Assembly: GCA_011109175.1 (NCBI GenBank)
Contig: RDEW01000004.1
Span: 1,785,788-1,849,787 of the forward strand
DNA from: Dicyema japonicum
Lineage: Eukaryota > Dicyemida > Rhombozoa > Dicyemidae
Direction of reading: 5' to 3'
DNA length: 64,000 nucleotides
Positions 12,255 through 23,575 of this stretch are shown here, piece after piece. The notes under the pieces are model-generated. The model was not told where the DNA came from. It ran no database searches and saw nothing but the letters and a program-made list of their open reading frames with translations. Every line of letters begins with the position of its first letter. Position 1 is the first letter of the stretch. Made by a program: the position numbers and the translations under genes.

Positions 12255-13419
12255 GCTCTAAACTATGATTATGAACATTGGTGACAGCAAATCATGTGAA
12301 GGGTAATCTTGTAGAAAAATTATGGCTCGAGGTAGTAATTCTCCGGTAGGCCGGGATTCAAAGAGGAAAAGAGATTTTGACCTAAGCACCTACTCTAGGA
12401 GATAAATATTTTCTTCGAAGATGCAATGTCTTCGAAGAGGAATATGTATAATGATTACTACATAATTACTCTCCCAACAACATGTGGACACTATGGACTT
12501 GGATCACAATCTCTGCAATCATGTAGCTCGAATCTGATCAGTTTCTGACCGAGTAGCTGTTGTGCAAATCAGATGGGGAATAAACCGAATTCAGTGATCA
12601 CTATAATGAATGTATATCCCAACAGGACTCAGAGTTTCATCTAACCCATAAGAACTAGAGTTTCCACTCAACTGTAACTGAAGTGTACACTTACCTTATA
12701 TTCATTGCTGGTGACTGGAATGCCAGACCAGTAAAGGCAAGACCTGGTGAGTCCTGCATAGGATTTCTCGGTAGGGATCAGGAAATTTACCTGTCGAGTC
12801 ACTTGTTCTATTCTGCTTGTCTTTTGACCTATTTATGCTGCATTTAAAAATTCTTCAAGATAAAAGACTACCGGGTTGGATCAAAAGAGATAAAACGGAA
12901 ATCACGTCAAAATATTCAGTCAAATAGATTACATATTATGCAGAAGAATTCACAACAATCTAGTGACATGCAAATCTGATTCAGTGACTGATTCAAAGTC
13001 TAGAGACAGTTAGTGATCAAAAACTCAGTGTTGCCTGTTTGGTACAACGCAGGATATATGGAACAATTGGAAAACATAAAATGAGGAGGAGCATTCCGTG
13101 GAACTCCAAGAGCTTCTCTACCATCTATTAACTAAAAAATATAGAAAAGAAACTCGAAAACGCAGAAGAGCTTGACTATTTAAGAGAAAAAACAGGAAAC
13201 AGGGGAACTAGCAAGAGAATAGTTAACGAATTTGTTATGAGCGTGACACAAGGGAAGTTTAATTAACTTTTCGTGAGTTCTTAAAATAATATAAGGTAAT
13301 TTATGAGTCTGATAAAAATCGAGTCATCATTGGATATGCTTCAATGGCTATCTTGAGCACAGTTGTTTGTGACATAAAAGAACAATACTAAAATACAAAA
13401 GAAAATTAAAGTCAATTCA
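12255..13419. other. No gene supported
   Basis: No open frame of note and no repeat that I recognise. Confidence 0.5.
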
Positions 13420-14196
13420 CTACTCGATGTCCTCACTTGGGATGGATTCTATTCGCTTCGAAATGGACTCCCATCTCTCTTTGAGCAGCAACTTCAGCCT
13501 CTTCGCTTCTTCTATCTGGCGGAGACATTTATTTTTCATTCCCACAATGAGGGACTTAGCTTCGGTCAAAATAACACCCACGGTTGCCTTTTTACGTGCA
13601 AGCGACGGAATGCATTTCTTCAGTTTGTCTATTTTTCTGGAGATTTTTCTTCTTCGAACTTTGTTCCGCTTATTCGTGCATGTTTTCTTATTGTAGTGAG
13701 AATTAAAATAATATCCATCATCATCAAAGAAGAATTTATCCTCAGTTTTTACGGTTCCTCGACTTGAGTCACAAAGTGATCCTCCGAAGGCTGAAGCATC
13801 ATTGAAAAGTCGTAATTTTGAGGGGAGGGGCACTCTCTTTCTAAAATGAAAGTAAACAAAGTTAATTGGTAGAAAATATAAGAAATCTTAGAACTAACCA
13901 GTTATCAAAACGGTGGGCCCAAAATGTGAATAAATTTTTTCAACATTTTCGCGTCAAAAAAATTGTTGAATTGGTTATTTTCACAAAGATTATAAAGATT
14001 CAAGTTCAGACTTTCACAAACATTGTAATTTTCCTTGAAGAAATCCGGAACCATTACAGGGCTATAAAGAAATAAAATAAAAGACGTCGTCTTCAAAATT
14101 CCTACCGAGGTGATTCGGAATCAGATCATTTGGACTTTCGGGGGGAAAATCAGGGAAATCGCTATCCATTGATGGAAATATACGCGCGGTTTTCAT
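13420..14196 (-). CDS. bHLH-leucine zipper transcription factor, three exons
   Basis: The last exon (13840-13420) encodes a basic region (KRNKVRRRK), helix 1 (ISRKIDKLKKCIPS), a short lysine-rich loop and helix 2 (KKATVGVILTEAKSLIVGMK), running on into a charged helix with heptad-spaced Leu/Ile. An acidic stretch (TEDKFFFDDD) precedes it. The order acidic region, bHLH and zipper near the C-terminus, and the KAT..VIL..A..LI pattern of helix 2, resemble Myc-type proteins, but the conserved ERxRR of most bHLH proteins is weak, so the subfamily is uncertain. My model has exon 1 at 14196-14086 (acidic, Pro-rich, includes DFPDFPPESPND), a 24-nt intron (14085-14062), exon 2 at 14061-14018, a 178-nt intron (14017-13841, GTGAAA to TTTTAG) and exon 3. 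Phases agree and give 191 residues. The last exon is solid; the first two are inferred from phase alone. It would act as a dimer on DNA in the nucleus. Confidence 0.6.
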
Positions 14197-14859
14197 TTAA
14201 AAATACTTTGTCCGTGGCGCAAATGACGCATAACAAAGTAAAAGAAAATCATATAAATTGACCACCGTCAACTTTGAGTGAGTCCACCCTTATTTAAGGA
14301 CCAATGAAGACGATAAACTCACTCAGACATTCAAGGACGTTAAATCCGGCATTAATCTAATATCCTCAAATTTAAATATTGATTTATGCAATTTGACTAA
14401 ATTTGAATAATTACACAAATGTCAGTTCGCTGTCGGAAAGGCCAAAGTTGAAGTGCCGGAAGTACGATGACTTTCCCGGTGATGTAACATTACTTCCTGG
14501 AAACCTCTGTGAACCTCATCCTACAATTTTTCGAAAAATTAGGAAAACTAATCTTTGCCTGCTCATGTGACCTTCGTGAACGATGCTGATGATCTAACAG
14601 ATTTCCCTCGCAAGAGGAATAGCCATGTAGATAGGCTGCGATTCTCAAACTCCAATTTTGTAACAGTTGATCCTGTAACTGATTTCATATACTTTTGTTG
14701 CTGGTGATCAAGTAAATTCCAACAGAATCGTCGGAGATCAGTGATATGGAGCATTTGAGAGTCAAGATGCCCTAGCAGAAGAGGTCTATATGCGAAGATA
14801 AATGTAAGAGGCTTCTGAACCAATCAAACCAACACCGACGTACCTGTCTAGTCACTGAA
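14197..14859. other. Upstream flank of the bHLH gene; no gene supported
   Basis: Contains the presumed promoter side of the minus-strand bHLH gene. No promoter element is clear enough to call. A minus frame at 14563-14823 shows no motif. Confidence 0.4.
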
Positions 14860-15440
14860 AGGTGCGGATGTAGTGGCGCTTGGATCGATGCCAGTCATGA
14901 GTCACTTTGATGACGATATCCATCAGACTTGGACTGAAGATTTGCAGACTCACAAGTGCCGGTGGCATGGTACTGTAGACTGTTATGGACATCATGCCCT
15001 TTCTTGTCGGAAGGCGATGAACGGATTGTTAATCGAGTCTGCTGGATACTCCTTCATAATTGAACCTGTTGGCCGGACAGAGATAGAAAACGGCCGGACG
15101 GAATTAAAATTTTTCCATCGAGGAAGGGAAGCCTTTGGTATGGAATACTACGTGTGTCGACTCCCTTTATCTATCCAACATTGTCGGGAGCGCAGTAGAC
15201 ACACTGTATGCCGCGGAAAAAAACAATGAAATCAAAAAAGAAAAAATTCGAAGCGTTGCTCGATCGGTTCACGTTCTGCCCCATCGTAATTGAGACAACA
15301 GGACGACTAAGCGGGAAATATCTTCGTTTCTTAGACTGGGACGCCTAGCTACACTAAAAAGCCATGACGCACGGTGGCTTCTCCAGTTTATCTCTGTTGC
15401 AATCGTTAGGGGCAATGCAACGTCGATTATGTCGTCGGGG
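14860..15440 (+). pseudogene. PHD/RT-type LINE, C-terminal third
   Basis: The frame 14873-15229 contains CRWHGTVDCYGHHALSCRKA, equivalent to CRCGGDVDMKGLHPLSCRRS in the element at 42795-45393, a putative zinc-binding C-terminal motif. Downstream, in other frames, come ALLDRFTFCPIVIETTGRLS and then ATLKSHDARWLLQFISVAIV leading into RGNATSIM, the usual C-terminal end. At least two frameshifts separate these pieces. The RT domain is absent. The WLLQ-type ending groups it with the fragment at 39605-39860. Confidence 0.7.
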
Positions 15441-16113
15441 ATCATTTTTGATTGGGTTTTGTGTTTTCATAAATATATTAATCAAATAAACTATAATTAT
15501 ATTCAAATAAATTGGCCTTCATTGGCGTCATCTGGATACCTTCTAAGTGTAACCTGCTACCCTGGACAGGAGAGACTAAAAAATTAAAAGATTTTGGTTC
15601 AAGAGAGTAGAATTTGTCTAATATTATAATACAGTAGCACCAATCTCATTGAGAGTGTCCACCATATGCAATGTCACTACAAATGCCCCAAACACTAAAT
15701 TACCTAAAATGAAAGGTGATTACCCAAAACAGGACCTTTCTCAGCCTCATCATTCCTACAATGCATTTGTTGATAAAACCCCCTGATTGACTATTTTCCA
15801 GAAATTTAATTTTTCTCTCTGTTGTGCAGATTCCTAAATTAATTAAAGGTGAAAACTAACTAACACTAGTATCTGTTACATGAAGGTCACTATAACATTT
15901 ATTTTAGTGTAACCGTAATGGACATTTAACATACAAACAGTCCGATAGGCCTCTTGTAATCTCGTCATTAAATTCTTGTCTATTCAACCAAGTTTTATGA
16001 CGCAAAACATCGTCTTGATTCCTTTATGAGACAATAATGTACTTTAAAGTTTTTTTGATAACTAGTGACTCAATATGGTTATCAAGAAAACTTCTTTGTG
16101 GATACAAACGAAT
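15441..16113. other. No gene supported
   Basis: AT-rich sequence between a LINE fragment and a Mutator-like element. No motif recognised. Confidence 0.5.
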
Positions 16114-16731
16114 CCCATGCGAGGTACTAGGACATTTGGCAGACAGACATTAGGCCGACAGATATTAGGCCGATAGATTTGGCCGACAGACGTTTAGCCG
16201 ACACACCCCTACGTACTAGGACATTTGGCCGATTAGGTTTTCAGTTATACACATGTTACATTATGTGAAACATGTACGGTTCCATTAGTGTACGCTATTG
16301 CTCGAAAAAATCTCAACAAATGTATGAACAAATATTTTCTACTTTCACTTTGGGCAGTGTTTATGGCGAAAAATACAAAATCTAGGACTGCAGGCATGGT
16401 ATAATGACCCAGCAAATGCAGACTTAATTAAAAGTATTCAAGCACTGGCATTTGTTCCTGTACCTCAAGTCATTGAGAGTTTCCGAGCGCTCCTTGAAAC
16501 TATAGATGACGGGACTGATGACGTGTTGGGAGATATTCTGACCTATTTTGAGACAACATGGATCGGAGCCTTGCAACGTGGAGGAGAAGACCATTGTTTA
16601 GTTTGGAAATGTGGAATGTACACGACAGACAGGCAGAAGGCCTCCCAAGAACTACGAATTCACTTGAAGGATACCAGAATTTCCTGTCGGCCAAATGTCT
16701 GTTGACCAAATGTCCGGACACCCATGGGAGG
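16114..16731. mobile_element. Mutator-like (MULE) transposon relic with repetitive TIRs
   Basis: The 5' end carries a minisatellite of GGACATTTGGCNGACAGACATT / TTAGGCCGACAGA units (16127-16230); the 3' end (16684-16718) carries the same unit inverted (CTGTCGGCCAAATGTCTG...CCAAATGTCC). The flanks CCCATGCGAGG (16114-16124) and CCCATGGGAGG (16721-16731) match at 10 of 11 positions, close to the 9-bp duplication usual for Mutator-like elements. Between the ends, frame 16388-16705 (+) reads QAWYNDPANADLIKSIQALA, VPQVIESFRALLE and DILTYFETTWIG, followed in another frame by LWNVHDR- and NSLEGYQN-like motifs. These are typical of the C-terminal part of invertebrate MULE transposases. The N-terminal and catalytic regions are deleted. 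Confidence 0.75.
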
Positions 16732-16956
16732 GACAATTTTGACCTTCGAATGATAAACTCCGATTCTATGGAGAGAAGTTCGTATTTCCACAGTTTTTAA
16801 TATTTCACTTTCTGAAGATTTTTTTAATTAAGAAATAAACTGCATATATTCCATATTATTGACTTTGCAAAAAAAAATTCTCTGAGTTTTTAGACAAAAT
16901 TAAAACTTTCGATTTTCCTACTAGGTCCTTTTTCTCTATTTTTATTGAATTATTGA

Positions 16957-17000
16957 ATCCACCTAACGCTGGAGACTTTCAAGGCCTGACCGGCATCCCT
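16957..17000 (-). repeat. GGGCGCC dispersed repeat, fragment I
   Basis: GAATCCACCTAACGCTGGAG...GGCCTGACCGGCAT matches the fragment at 25933-26022 (GAATCCACCTAACTGCGGAG...GCCTTGCCGGCAT), the reverse complement of the family core. Confidence 0.45.
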
Positions 17001-18214
17001 ACTCCAGTAGTAAAGTTCTCATACTGGCGGATGCTTTAAAGACGTGATGCTGGGAAAGAATGCGTCTCACTTTAAGAGGGAGACTAACTAATCCCTTGAT
17101 CTTTACACGCAATCCAGTGGTCATTGTACTGAAAACTGAGGTCGTTACCAGAACTCGTCGCCAGGTAACGTAATGCCAGCGGACGCACCCAGAGATACGA
17201 CATGTGTTTTTGCTTCTGTGCACAATTCGGTGGCAGATTTTGGTCTTATTGGCCTCTTGTCATTTAATATTATTATTATTTTTATTTAATGTTGAATGAT
17301 TTCGTTTATAAAATATTAATTCTAATAAAAATATAATTTTATTTATATTTACTGGATAACCTAAAAAGAAAATAAAATTTAAAACTAAAAATTAAACGAA
17401 CGGCAATTTAAATGATTAGTGTACGACAATATTTACACAAACGAACTGGAAAATTTGGAATTATTTGGTAATAAACTTATAGTAATCACAGGTTTGCTGC
17501 TACAAACTATGGGAAAATAACGAAAAAAAACTACTGTAAAATGATTTCGTAGAAAACTGGTAAGATCATGATTAACATAAAGTTTTGAGTTATTAGCACA
17601 TGTGGGAGGTTTACATGACCAAGATACTAAAATTTCGCTATATTTGTCAGGAAAATTATTCATCGGAATCGTAAGGATCACTTTAAACAGATTTCGTTGT
17701 TACTTGGTAAATCATAGAGTAATAATAACAGAGGATATTATGAATGATTAAATTGTTAAAACAAAAAAGGACAAAATCTGATAAAAAGTCTAAATTATAT
17801 AATGAAATTCGTGATATTGACTTTGAATTGAAAATATTCCCAATATAGTATTATGTAATATTTAGTCAATTTCAGGTTGTTCTGCCATTTATAAGATATT
17901 TTAGACAGTTTTGCTGTTGATCTTCGCTTAATGTCACTACCAGAAGAATGGGTTGGAACTGAATCCGTCATTGAGGATTTGTGCCCTCCTGTCAATGAAA
18001 ATGATTATCAAGAATATTATAATCTACTACTCTCTCCGTCAATTCGAGCGGAACAGCCGACTTTACTGAAGCGTACTGTTTACTTAAGCAAGTGACACTG
18101 TTTTGGATCCTTCCATCAGCAAAAGGATTCTTTCCAATCAAGATATATGGGCTTCTGTAATCTCCAAAGGTATTAATTTTGATATTTTAACTATTATTCA
18201 TTTATATTCATAAT
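17001..18214. other. No gene identified
   Basis: Includes an (ATT)n tract at about 17262-17290 after GGCCTCTTGTCATTTAATA, similar to the 3' ends of retroposons here. A minus frame at 17433-17681 (82 codons, includes SEILVSWSCKPPTC) might be an exon, but I cannot join it to others or name it. Confidence 0.4.
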
Positions 18215-18325
18215 CATTTAAGCACTGGAGATCTCCGCGAACGCCGCTGGCTATTTGAGCGAATTTCGCTCGCAATTTTGAGAGGGAACAGCCACGCGGT
18301 GAGGGCGGCAACTACCTGACTTCTA
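18215..18325 (+). pseudogene. PHD/RT-type LINE, C-terminal end
   Basis: The frame STGDLRERRWLFERISLAIL continues RGNSHAVRAATT and stops. It is the family's C-terminal block. Its last bases (GGCGGCAACTACCTGACTTC) recur in reverse complement at 38581-38610, so both copies end at the same 3' position. Only the last ~100 bp are present. Confidence 0.7.
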
Positions 18326-18479
18326 TTGTTTAAATTTATAAAGCCAAAATAAAAATTATTTTTTTTTTAAATCATTCGAGTGTTACATTAATATATTAAT
18401 TTATATTCATAACCATTCAAGCGCTACATTATCATATAAGTTTTTATAGTCAGTACTTATATTATTACGGACCAGAACA

Positions 18480-18700
18480 CAAAATCCAGCCCATTGAAAT
18501 TTTCTTAATCGAATTACAACGGAAACTCTTAAAGGAGGCTAGTTTACCGAGCTGCCCTCTATTCCATACACTATCGAAATTTCTACAATCATACAGAAAA
18601 TTTGAGCCGTCCAATGAGAAGAGCTGTTCAGGATTATCGACCCCACCGGACTCGTCCACTCCTTCGTCTGTCTGGGATCACTTAGTTAGTTAGATGAGAA
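18480..18700 (-). repeat. Dispersed repeat shared with 45424-45600
   Basis: Read on the minus strand, GTGATCCCAGACAGACGAAG, then GACGAGTCCGGTGGGGTCGA, ATCCTGAACAGC and GGAATAGAGGGCAGCTC run parallel to 45427-45570 with about 80% identity by eye. A minus frame (18659-18465) reads MDESGGVDNPEQLFSLDGSN; the other copy begins DESAGVENPEHLF, so the repeat may derive from coding sequence. Its nature is unknown. Confidence 0.6.
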
Positions 18701-19439
18701 CTATTATTTCTTTCTCTTTGACCCAGTGATCCTGGGGTAATAATACTTATATTATAGATTGGGGTTTTGAGGGCAAAGAGATTGCAAACGGATAATCCCG
18801 CAAATTATAGTCTCGCCAAATTAAGAGAAAATCGTGAAAATGGAGATAGGACACTTTTTGTATTATCAAGTACAATCCCAAAGATAGCCCAACAAATGAA
18901 CTCCTTAGTTAACAAATATGGTATAATATATATTATGAGAATTATTGAATAATATGGGCTGACTAAAATATACTACATTTGTTAGAAAATCAAATATAAA
19001 CGAATTATTGGACAGTAGAACGACCGCCCTTCGTAGCATTGAAATGATGAGCCATCAAAGTGACAACGAAGAGGGAATCGGGGATACCAAATGAGCATTC
19101 CAGAGATAGATTCCCATGAAATACTGTTTTTATTTAAAAGTAACTTATCACTGAGTGAAAAAACGAGCGAATATGGACCACAGATACCTATTCTTCGGGA
19201 CATTTCTCAGTCATCAAAAAGTTCAAGGAAAATCCCAATTAACAAAAGAATTCATTCAAAATGCTAGAAATGCATGTCCTCACAGAAATGACAACATTCT
19301 CATCAATTTGTCCTTCAACTATGTATTCTAAAAGTCATCTGCTGAGTACTTTAGTGATATTTTAGGTAATAATATATAAAGTAGTCCACTGCAAAAATAA
19401 TAAAATCAGATGTTATCATAATACGGAGATATTCAAATT
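18701..19439. other. No gene identified
   Basis: A plus frame at 18767-18952 (ANYSLAKLRENRENGDRTLF...) and a minus frame at 18982-19203 are open but unassigned. Confidence 0.35.
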
Positions 19440-19845
19440 ATTATTTTGTGATTTGTTTAAATTAGTTTTTTTTAATTCCACGGCTTATTAAAAAATTCAA
19501 TAAACTAAAACCATCTTCTACCACAAGAGAATAAGGGTTATCATATATTTGAATGATTAGCCTGTTCATGCCTTCCTTATACCATCTGTCTTTGGATTCT
19601 GGATTAATTTCCATAAGCTATGTTTCTTCTCATATCTTGGGGAGAATTCCATCTATGATTTAATTTATGGACAAAGCTAATGGTTGGCTGGATTTGACCA
19701 TTCTGAAGAAATCTCTGTGATCCATGGCGACGTATAGCGTTTCCCATGGCGACAGATGGATGTCCTTTTTGATTATCGCAGTAAAACTCTATAGCATCAC
19801 CTCCAACCTGCTCTTCGTTGATAGTGAGAGCGAGGCGATCCATAT
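19440..19845 (-). pseudogene. Possible hAT transposase fragment
   Basis: On the minus strand frames read MDRLALTINEEQ..., KKDIHLSPWETLYVAMDHRD and then INPESKDRWYKEGMNRLIIQIYDNPYSLVVEDGFSLLNFLISRG (one run shown in pieces: EGMNRLIIQIYDNPYS, then LVVEDGFSLLNFLISRG). The pattern of a polar helix followed by P-x-S-x-V-E-x-x-G-F resembles the region before the catalytic core of hAT/BED transposases. Several stops and frame changes break it. The resemblance is modest and a host exon is the alternative. Confidence 0.35.
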
Positions 19846-20369
19846 TGTTACTTCTCGTCTCTTTTTATGAACAAATGAACATTTTCCTGGTAAGTCTTTT
19901 AGATTATTTTAAAAACCAAAAACCAATTATTAATTTCAAAAAATGACAGTTCAGGTCAAATAGTGTCTACTCAGGAAGATATTAGTAAGACATAGTTTGG
20001 CTGGATAACTTGGTCCAACAAAAGACATCAAATGGTGTTGATTATTTTAATGTAATCAAAAATCGATTATGATGAGAAAGCTATGGTTGTCATGGATATT
20101 CTTAGTGGAAATTTTTTAGAGGATATCTGTAAAAAAAGTTAGTTTTTCAGAGTATTGGGATGATGTAAAGAGTGACTGGATTGGAAGATATACCACTTGA
20201 AGTACCAAAACACCTATTTGAAGTGACCATTGAGTATTTACCTTATTGGAAGTCTCCAGGATATGATTGATGGAGTTATTTCTTTTTAAAGAAATTAACG
20301 TTCTTTCATTAAGTAATCTTAACCAAATGATCAGAGTCATAGATGGGAGGAAGTGTCCCTGGTGATTGG

Positions 20370-20840
20370 TTTATATGTGAGTTATCTATCTGATACCAAA
20401 ATTTGAATACCCGAAATCACCTAAGGAATTACGACCACTAACCTGCCCTCACTGTAAAAGCTAATGACGAAGTACAAACTTAGAGAATATGTGGAACCTT
20501 TGGCCTTAGCTCTGAATACCAAATAGGAACAAAGAGAATGTGTTAATGGGCGGAAAAACAATTAAGTCAATATAGAAATATATAAAGCAAATGAGTATAT
20601 TCTATTTTCTCTTTGGATTGACGTAAAGAAGACTTTCGACGTTGTTTAGTACTCTAGAAGAACGGGGATGTGGACTTTAGTCTCAATGAGGCAATACTAC
20701 ATTTTGCCATGAGTTAAGTGACAAACTAAACCATTCAGTTAGAAATCTATTACTTAGAGGCTATCTTAGTAATTTTAAAATTACAAGGAAGACGGGGAAG
20801 GTTGAATATTAATGAATATCAGTTAATTATTAAAATAAAC
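20370..20840 (+). pseudogene. R4/Dong-like LINE, reverse transcriptase relic
   Basis: Frames read IPKFEYPKSPKELRPLTCP, equivalent to the IPK...P...RPITCL motif, then YKLREYVEPLALALNT, QRECVNGRK, equivalent to the Q-K-G-C-R-G step, and EYILFSLWIDVKKTFDVV, equivalent to WIDYKKAFDSV at the first catalytic Asp. Their order and spacing fit reverse transcriptases of the R2/R4 group, not the Jockey or L2 types elsewhere here. Many stops and frameshifts; the YADD motif is not seen. Confidence 0.5.
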
Positions 20841-22774
20841 CAAGAAATGAAGAGTGGTGAAGATACTAAACAAATACTTGAATTTGAGGGATATGTTGTA
20901 CTCTTGACATGGTAATATCAACCAAGCGTCAATATATAGAAAGTAAGTTCTTCCATAACAATTATAATATAGAAATGGATGGACTAAGTATTACTTTAAC
21001 TAATTTTGTAGTTAACTCACAAAACTTGAGATGATCTATTTCTCCAAATGGCGATATTATTATTAACTTCAATCATAATAATCCTATGAATTTATCACTA
21101 TTACTTCAAGACACATGAACTAATAGTTATTGACACTACTCACACACGTGCTTTTCTAAGTAATTTGGCTTATATTTTCTTGTGTTGTTTGATTGTAGAA
21201 AATAATCGGTTCGTGGTAAATTGTGTATTTGTATGTCCAAAAAGATTATTTGAGTGAGCTAATTTTTGGATATCCCAAAATGTGGTAAAAAGATCTTTCG
21301 TAATAAATTTACGTAACAAATTTATTTTATGAAGGGGTTCCAAGGAATGGACGTCTTCTGCCTTTTATGGATGTTCTGGATAGACTTGTGTGATGTTGGA
21401 TCTTGGTCATAATAGTGGATCGATGATCTTTTAATTCTTTCTATTGTAGAATATTGAGTGAGTTATTGGGTCATTAATATTATCGAAATGTTACGTAACT
21501 TCCCGATTATGATTTCACAAACCAGGGATATTGATATGCTTAATGTACAAGTGATAAATGATTCATCACTGAATCTTAGAATATTCATGACATGTGGCAT
21601 TGAGGAGGCTGTTTATTTAGTGGATTGTAGAATATGTTTGTGAATAGTTTCGAAATATCTCATTTACGTTCGAATATGTTTGAAGGAAAAGTCCCCATAT
21701 TGATTGATTCTCTGTTTCGTGTGATGTTTGAAAAAATTATTGAAAATTTGAGGTTAGCGATAAGCGATCGTTCACTGGAAAGTGAGCTTTATATTGAATG
21801 TTGCGAAACCTTTACGTGAAATAACATAATCAAATAGCCAATAACTTATAGATCAATTGGAAGACCCATTTAGCTTAAAGCACGTGAGTGTGGTTTACTA
21901 AGATTATTGAAGAGGGACAAGGACTTTTTTCTAATCGAGCCAGTTGTCTCGAATCAATAACATGGAATCAAGTTATTTTAAGTGCTAACACGTGTTAAAT
22001 TATTTTATTTTTTTATGTTCTCCAAATCCTGATTGTTTACTTTACACTTATCCTTCCTGGTCCAACTTTCAGTTAATCATTTGACGAAAATTAGGTGAGA
22101 TATAAAATATATTCACATGCCCACGTGGTCATATGGTTTACTGGAACTTTAAAAGCTCATTTTAATAATAATTTAGAGATTTGTAATCTGGACTCTGTAG
22201 GATTCGTGGAGAATATAATTAACTTATCTCAAGACTATTGAAGATATCACAAATTCAATTTCGGATTGATACAAGCATTCTTATCTGTCAGATTTGGGGG
22301 CATCCGTTTAACCTCTGTTGTGGACATTTCCTTGCACTCTTACCCGTCTTCATTATCATGCAACACGCTTCTGTGTCCTTCTAGATGACTGAAAATTGGG
22401 TCTGGATAAGAAAATTACTGCAGGATTGAGGAGTTAGTCAACGGCCTATGACGTTTCAGAGAAGGATATTTTGGAACGGAATCCTTACGGAGATATTACT
22501 GACTATATCTGAAACGACCTTCAGGCAGCTTTAAACTTCTGATTTATAAACCCTGAAGTAACAATTTTCCGAATTATTATTTCTCTTCTATGTATTGCTT
22601 TTTGAAAGTAAAAGTTCTAATCAGCTAGAATAGGCCAATGACGACTCTACGCATTAATTCAAGAACATCAGATTGTCGGTTTAAAATGATTTATCGACTT
22701 ATCCTCAGTTGATTCTGGTTATTACTTTTCACAGGGATGAAAACAATTCTTTGTTATGTTACCGTGGTTTTTTG
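20841..22774. other. No gene identified
   Basis: Plus frames at 21458-21643 and 21634-21819 overlap and read like coding sequence (...LIDSLFRVMFEKIIENLRLA...). They match nothing I can name and could be LINE remains or a host exon. The rest is featureless. Confidence 0.35.
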
Positions 22775-22895
22775 GAATTTTTCATTCCATTTCATCAAAA
22801 GGGTCACCAAGAATATACGTGAGACTGGATGGCTACGAGAGCGTATCTCGATGGACTTTCTCAGAGGAAACAAGCAGGTGATTCAAGTTTCCTAG
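22775..22895 (+). pseudogene. PHD/RT-type LINE, C-terminal end
   Basis: The frame reads KNIRETGWLRERISMDFLRG, then NKQVIQVS and a stop. This is the W-L-R-x-R-I-S-x-x-x-L-R-G-N block of the family. The preceding FWNFSFHFIKRV is also in frame, so about 40 codons of the C-terminus survive. Confidence 0.6.
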
Positions 22896-23297
22896 ATTAA
22901 AATTAAACTAAATATATAATATATTTTATTTATTATAAAATACATCGTAATTAAAGTTATTAATAGTTTAGATCCTTACGTCATTAAATCGTAACCGGTC
23001 AACATCCGAAGTCTGGAAAACTACTCGAAATATCTCGAAGGTGGATGAAAGGACACCCGGAAATGACGAATTCAGCCAAAAGGACATAAACGCCTTAATA
23101 AAATACTACGCGAAAATCTCTCACAAAAACCATATGAGGACTTAAGTGACTTGTGAATAAAAATTAATTATGTTTATTAAAACTAAATTTAATGATTATT
23201 ATCTCTTAATTTTGTTTTACTGTGGTCTTGGGTTAAATAAATAAAATAAATAAAAATAAAATAATAAAACTTTTGAATAATTTAATTGATTCACTAT

Positions 23298-23575
23298 TGC
23301 ATGTCGTTTCTCGTTAACCAAAAGGGAAATAGAAATTTAGAACATGATGGAAATCTGTATCATTTAAAATACAGGAAGGGACAAAGCACATATTAGAGGT
23401 GCTCAGGTCGTAATTGTCCTGGATCTGTAAAAACCATTCAATTCTGTGATGAAGTTTGGAGTCTGAAGCAACATAATCATCTTCCAAGGAGTGAATTTGT
23501 CAAGACAGCCTTAATACGGGAGGACATAAAGCAGAAATCACTCTTATGTGATTGTGTCCTAGACAGATAATTAAT
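23298..23575 (+). pseudogene. Mutator-like element, FLYWCH-type zinc finger
   Basis: The frame reads NLEHDGNLYHLKYRKGQSTY, a TAG stop where Trp is expected, RCSGRNCPGSVKTIQF, and then WSLKQHNHLPR. This is the FLYWCH pattern (G-x-L-Y-x-F/L-x-Y-R-K, then W-R-C, C, H-x-H) found at the N-terminus of invertebrate Mutator-like transposases. The stop is a single-base change from TGG. No catalytic part follows, so it is an N-terminal relic. Confidence 0.65.

Noticed and set aside
13841-14105. A 44-nt intron (14105-14062) and a 58-nt intron (13898-13841) in the bHLH gene
   Set aside because: These GT-AG pairs are good by sequence but give incompatible phases or in-frame stops; the 24-nt and 178-nt alternatives keep one frame.
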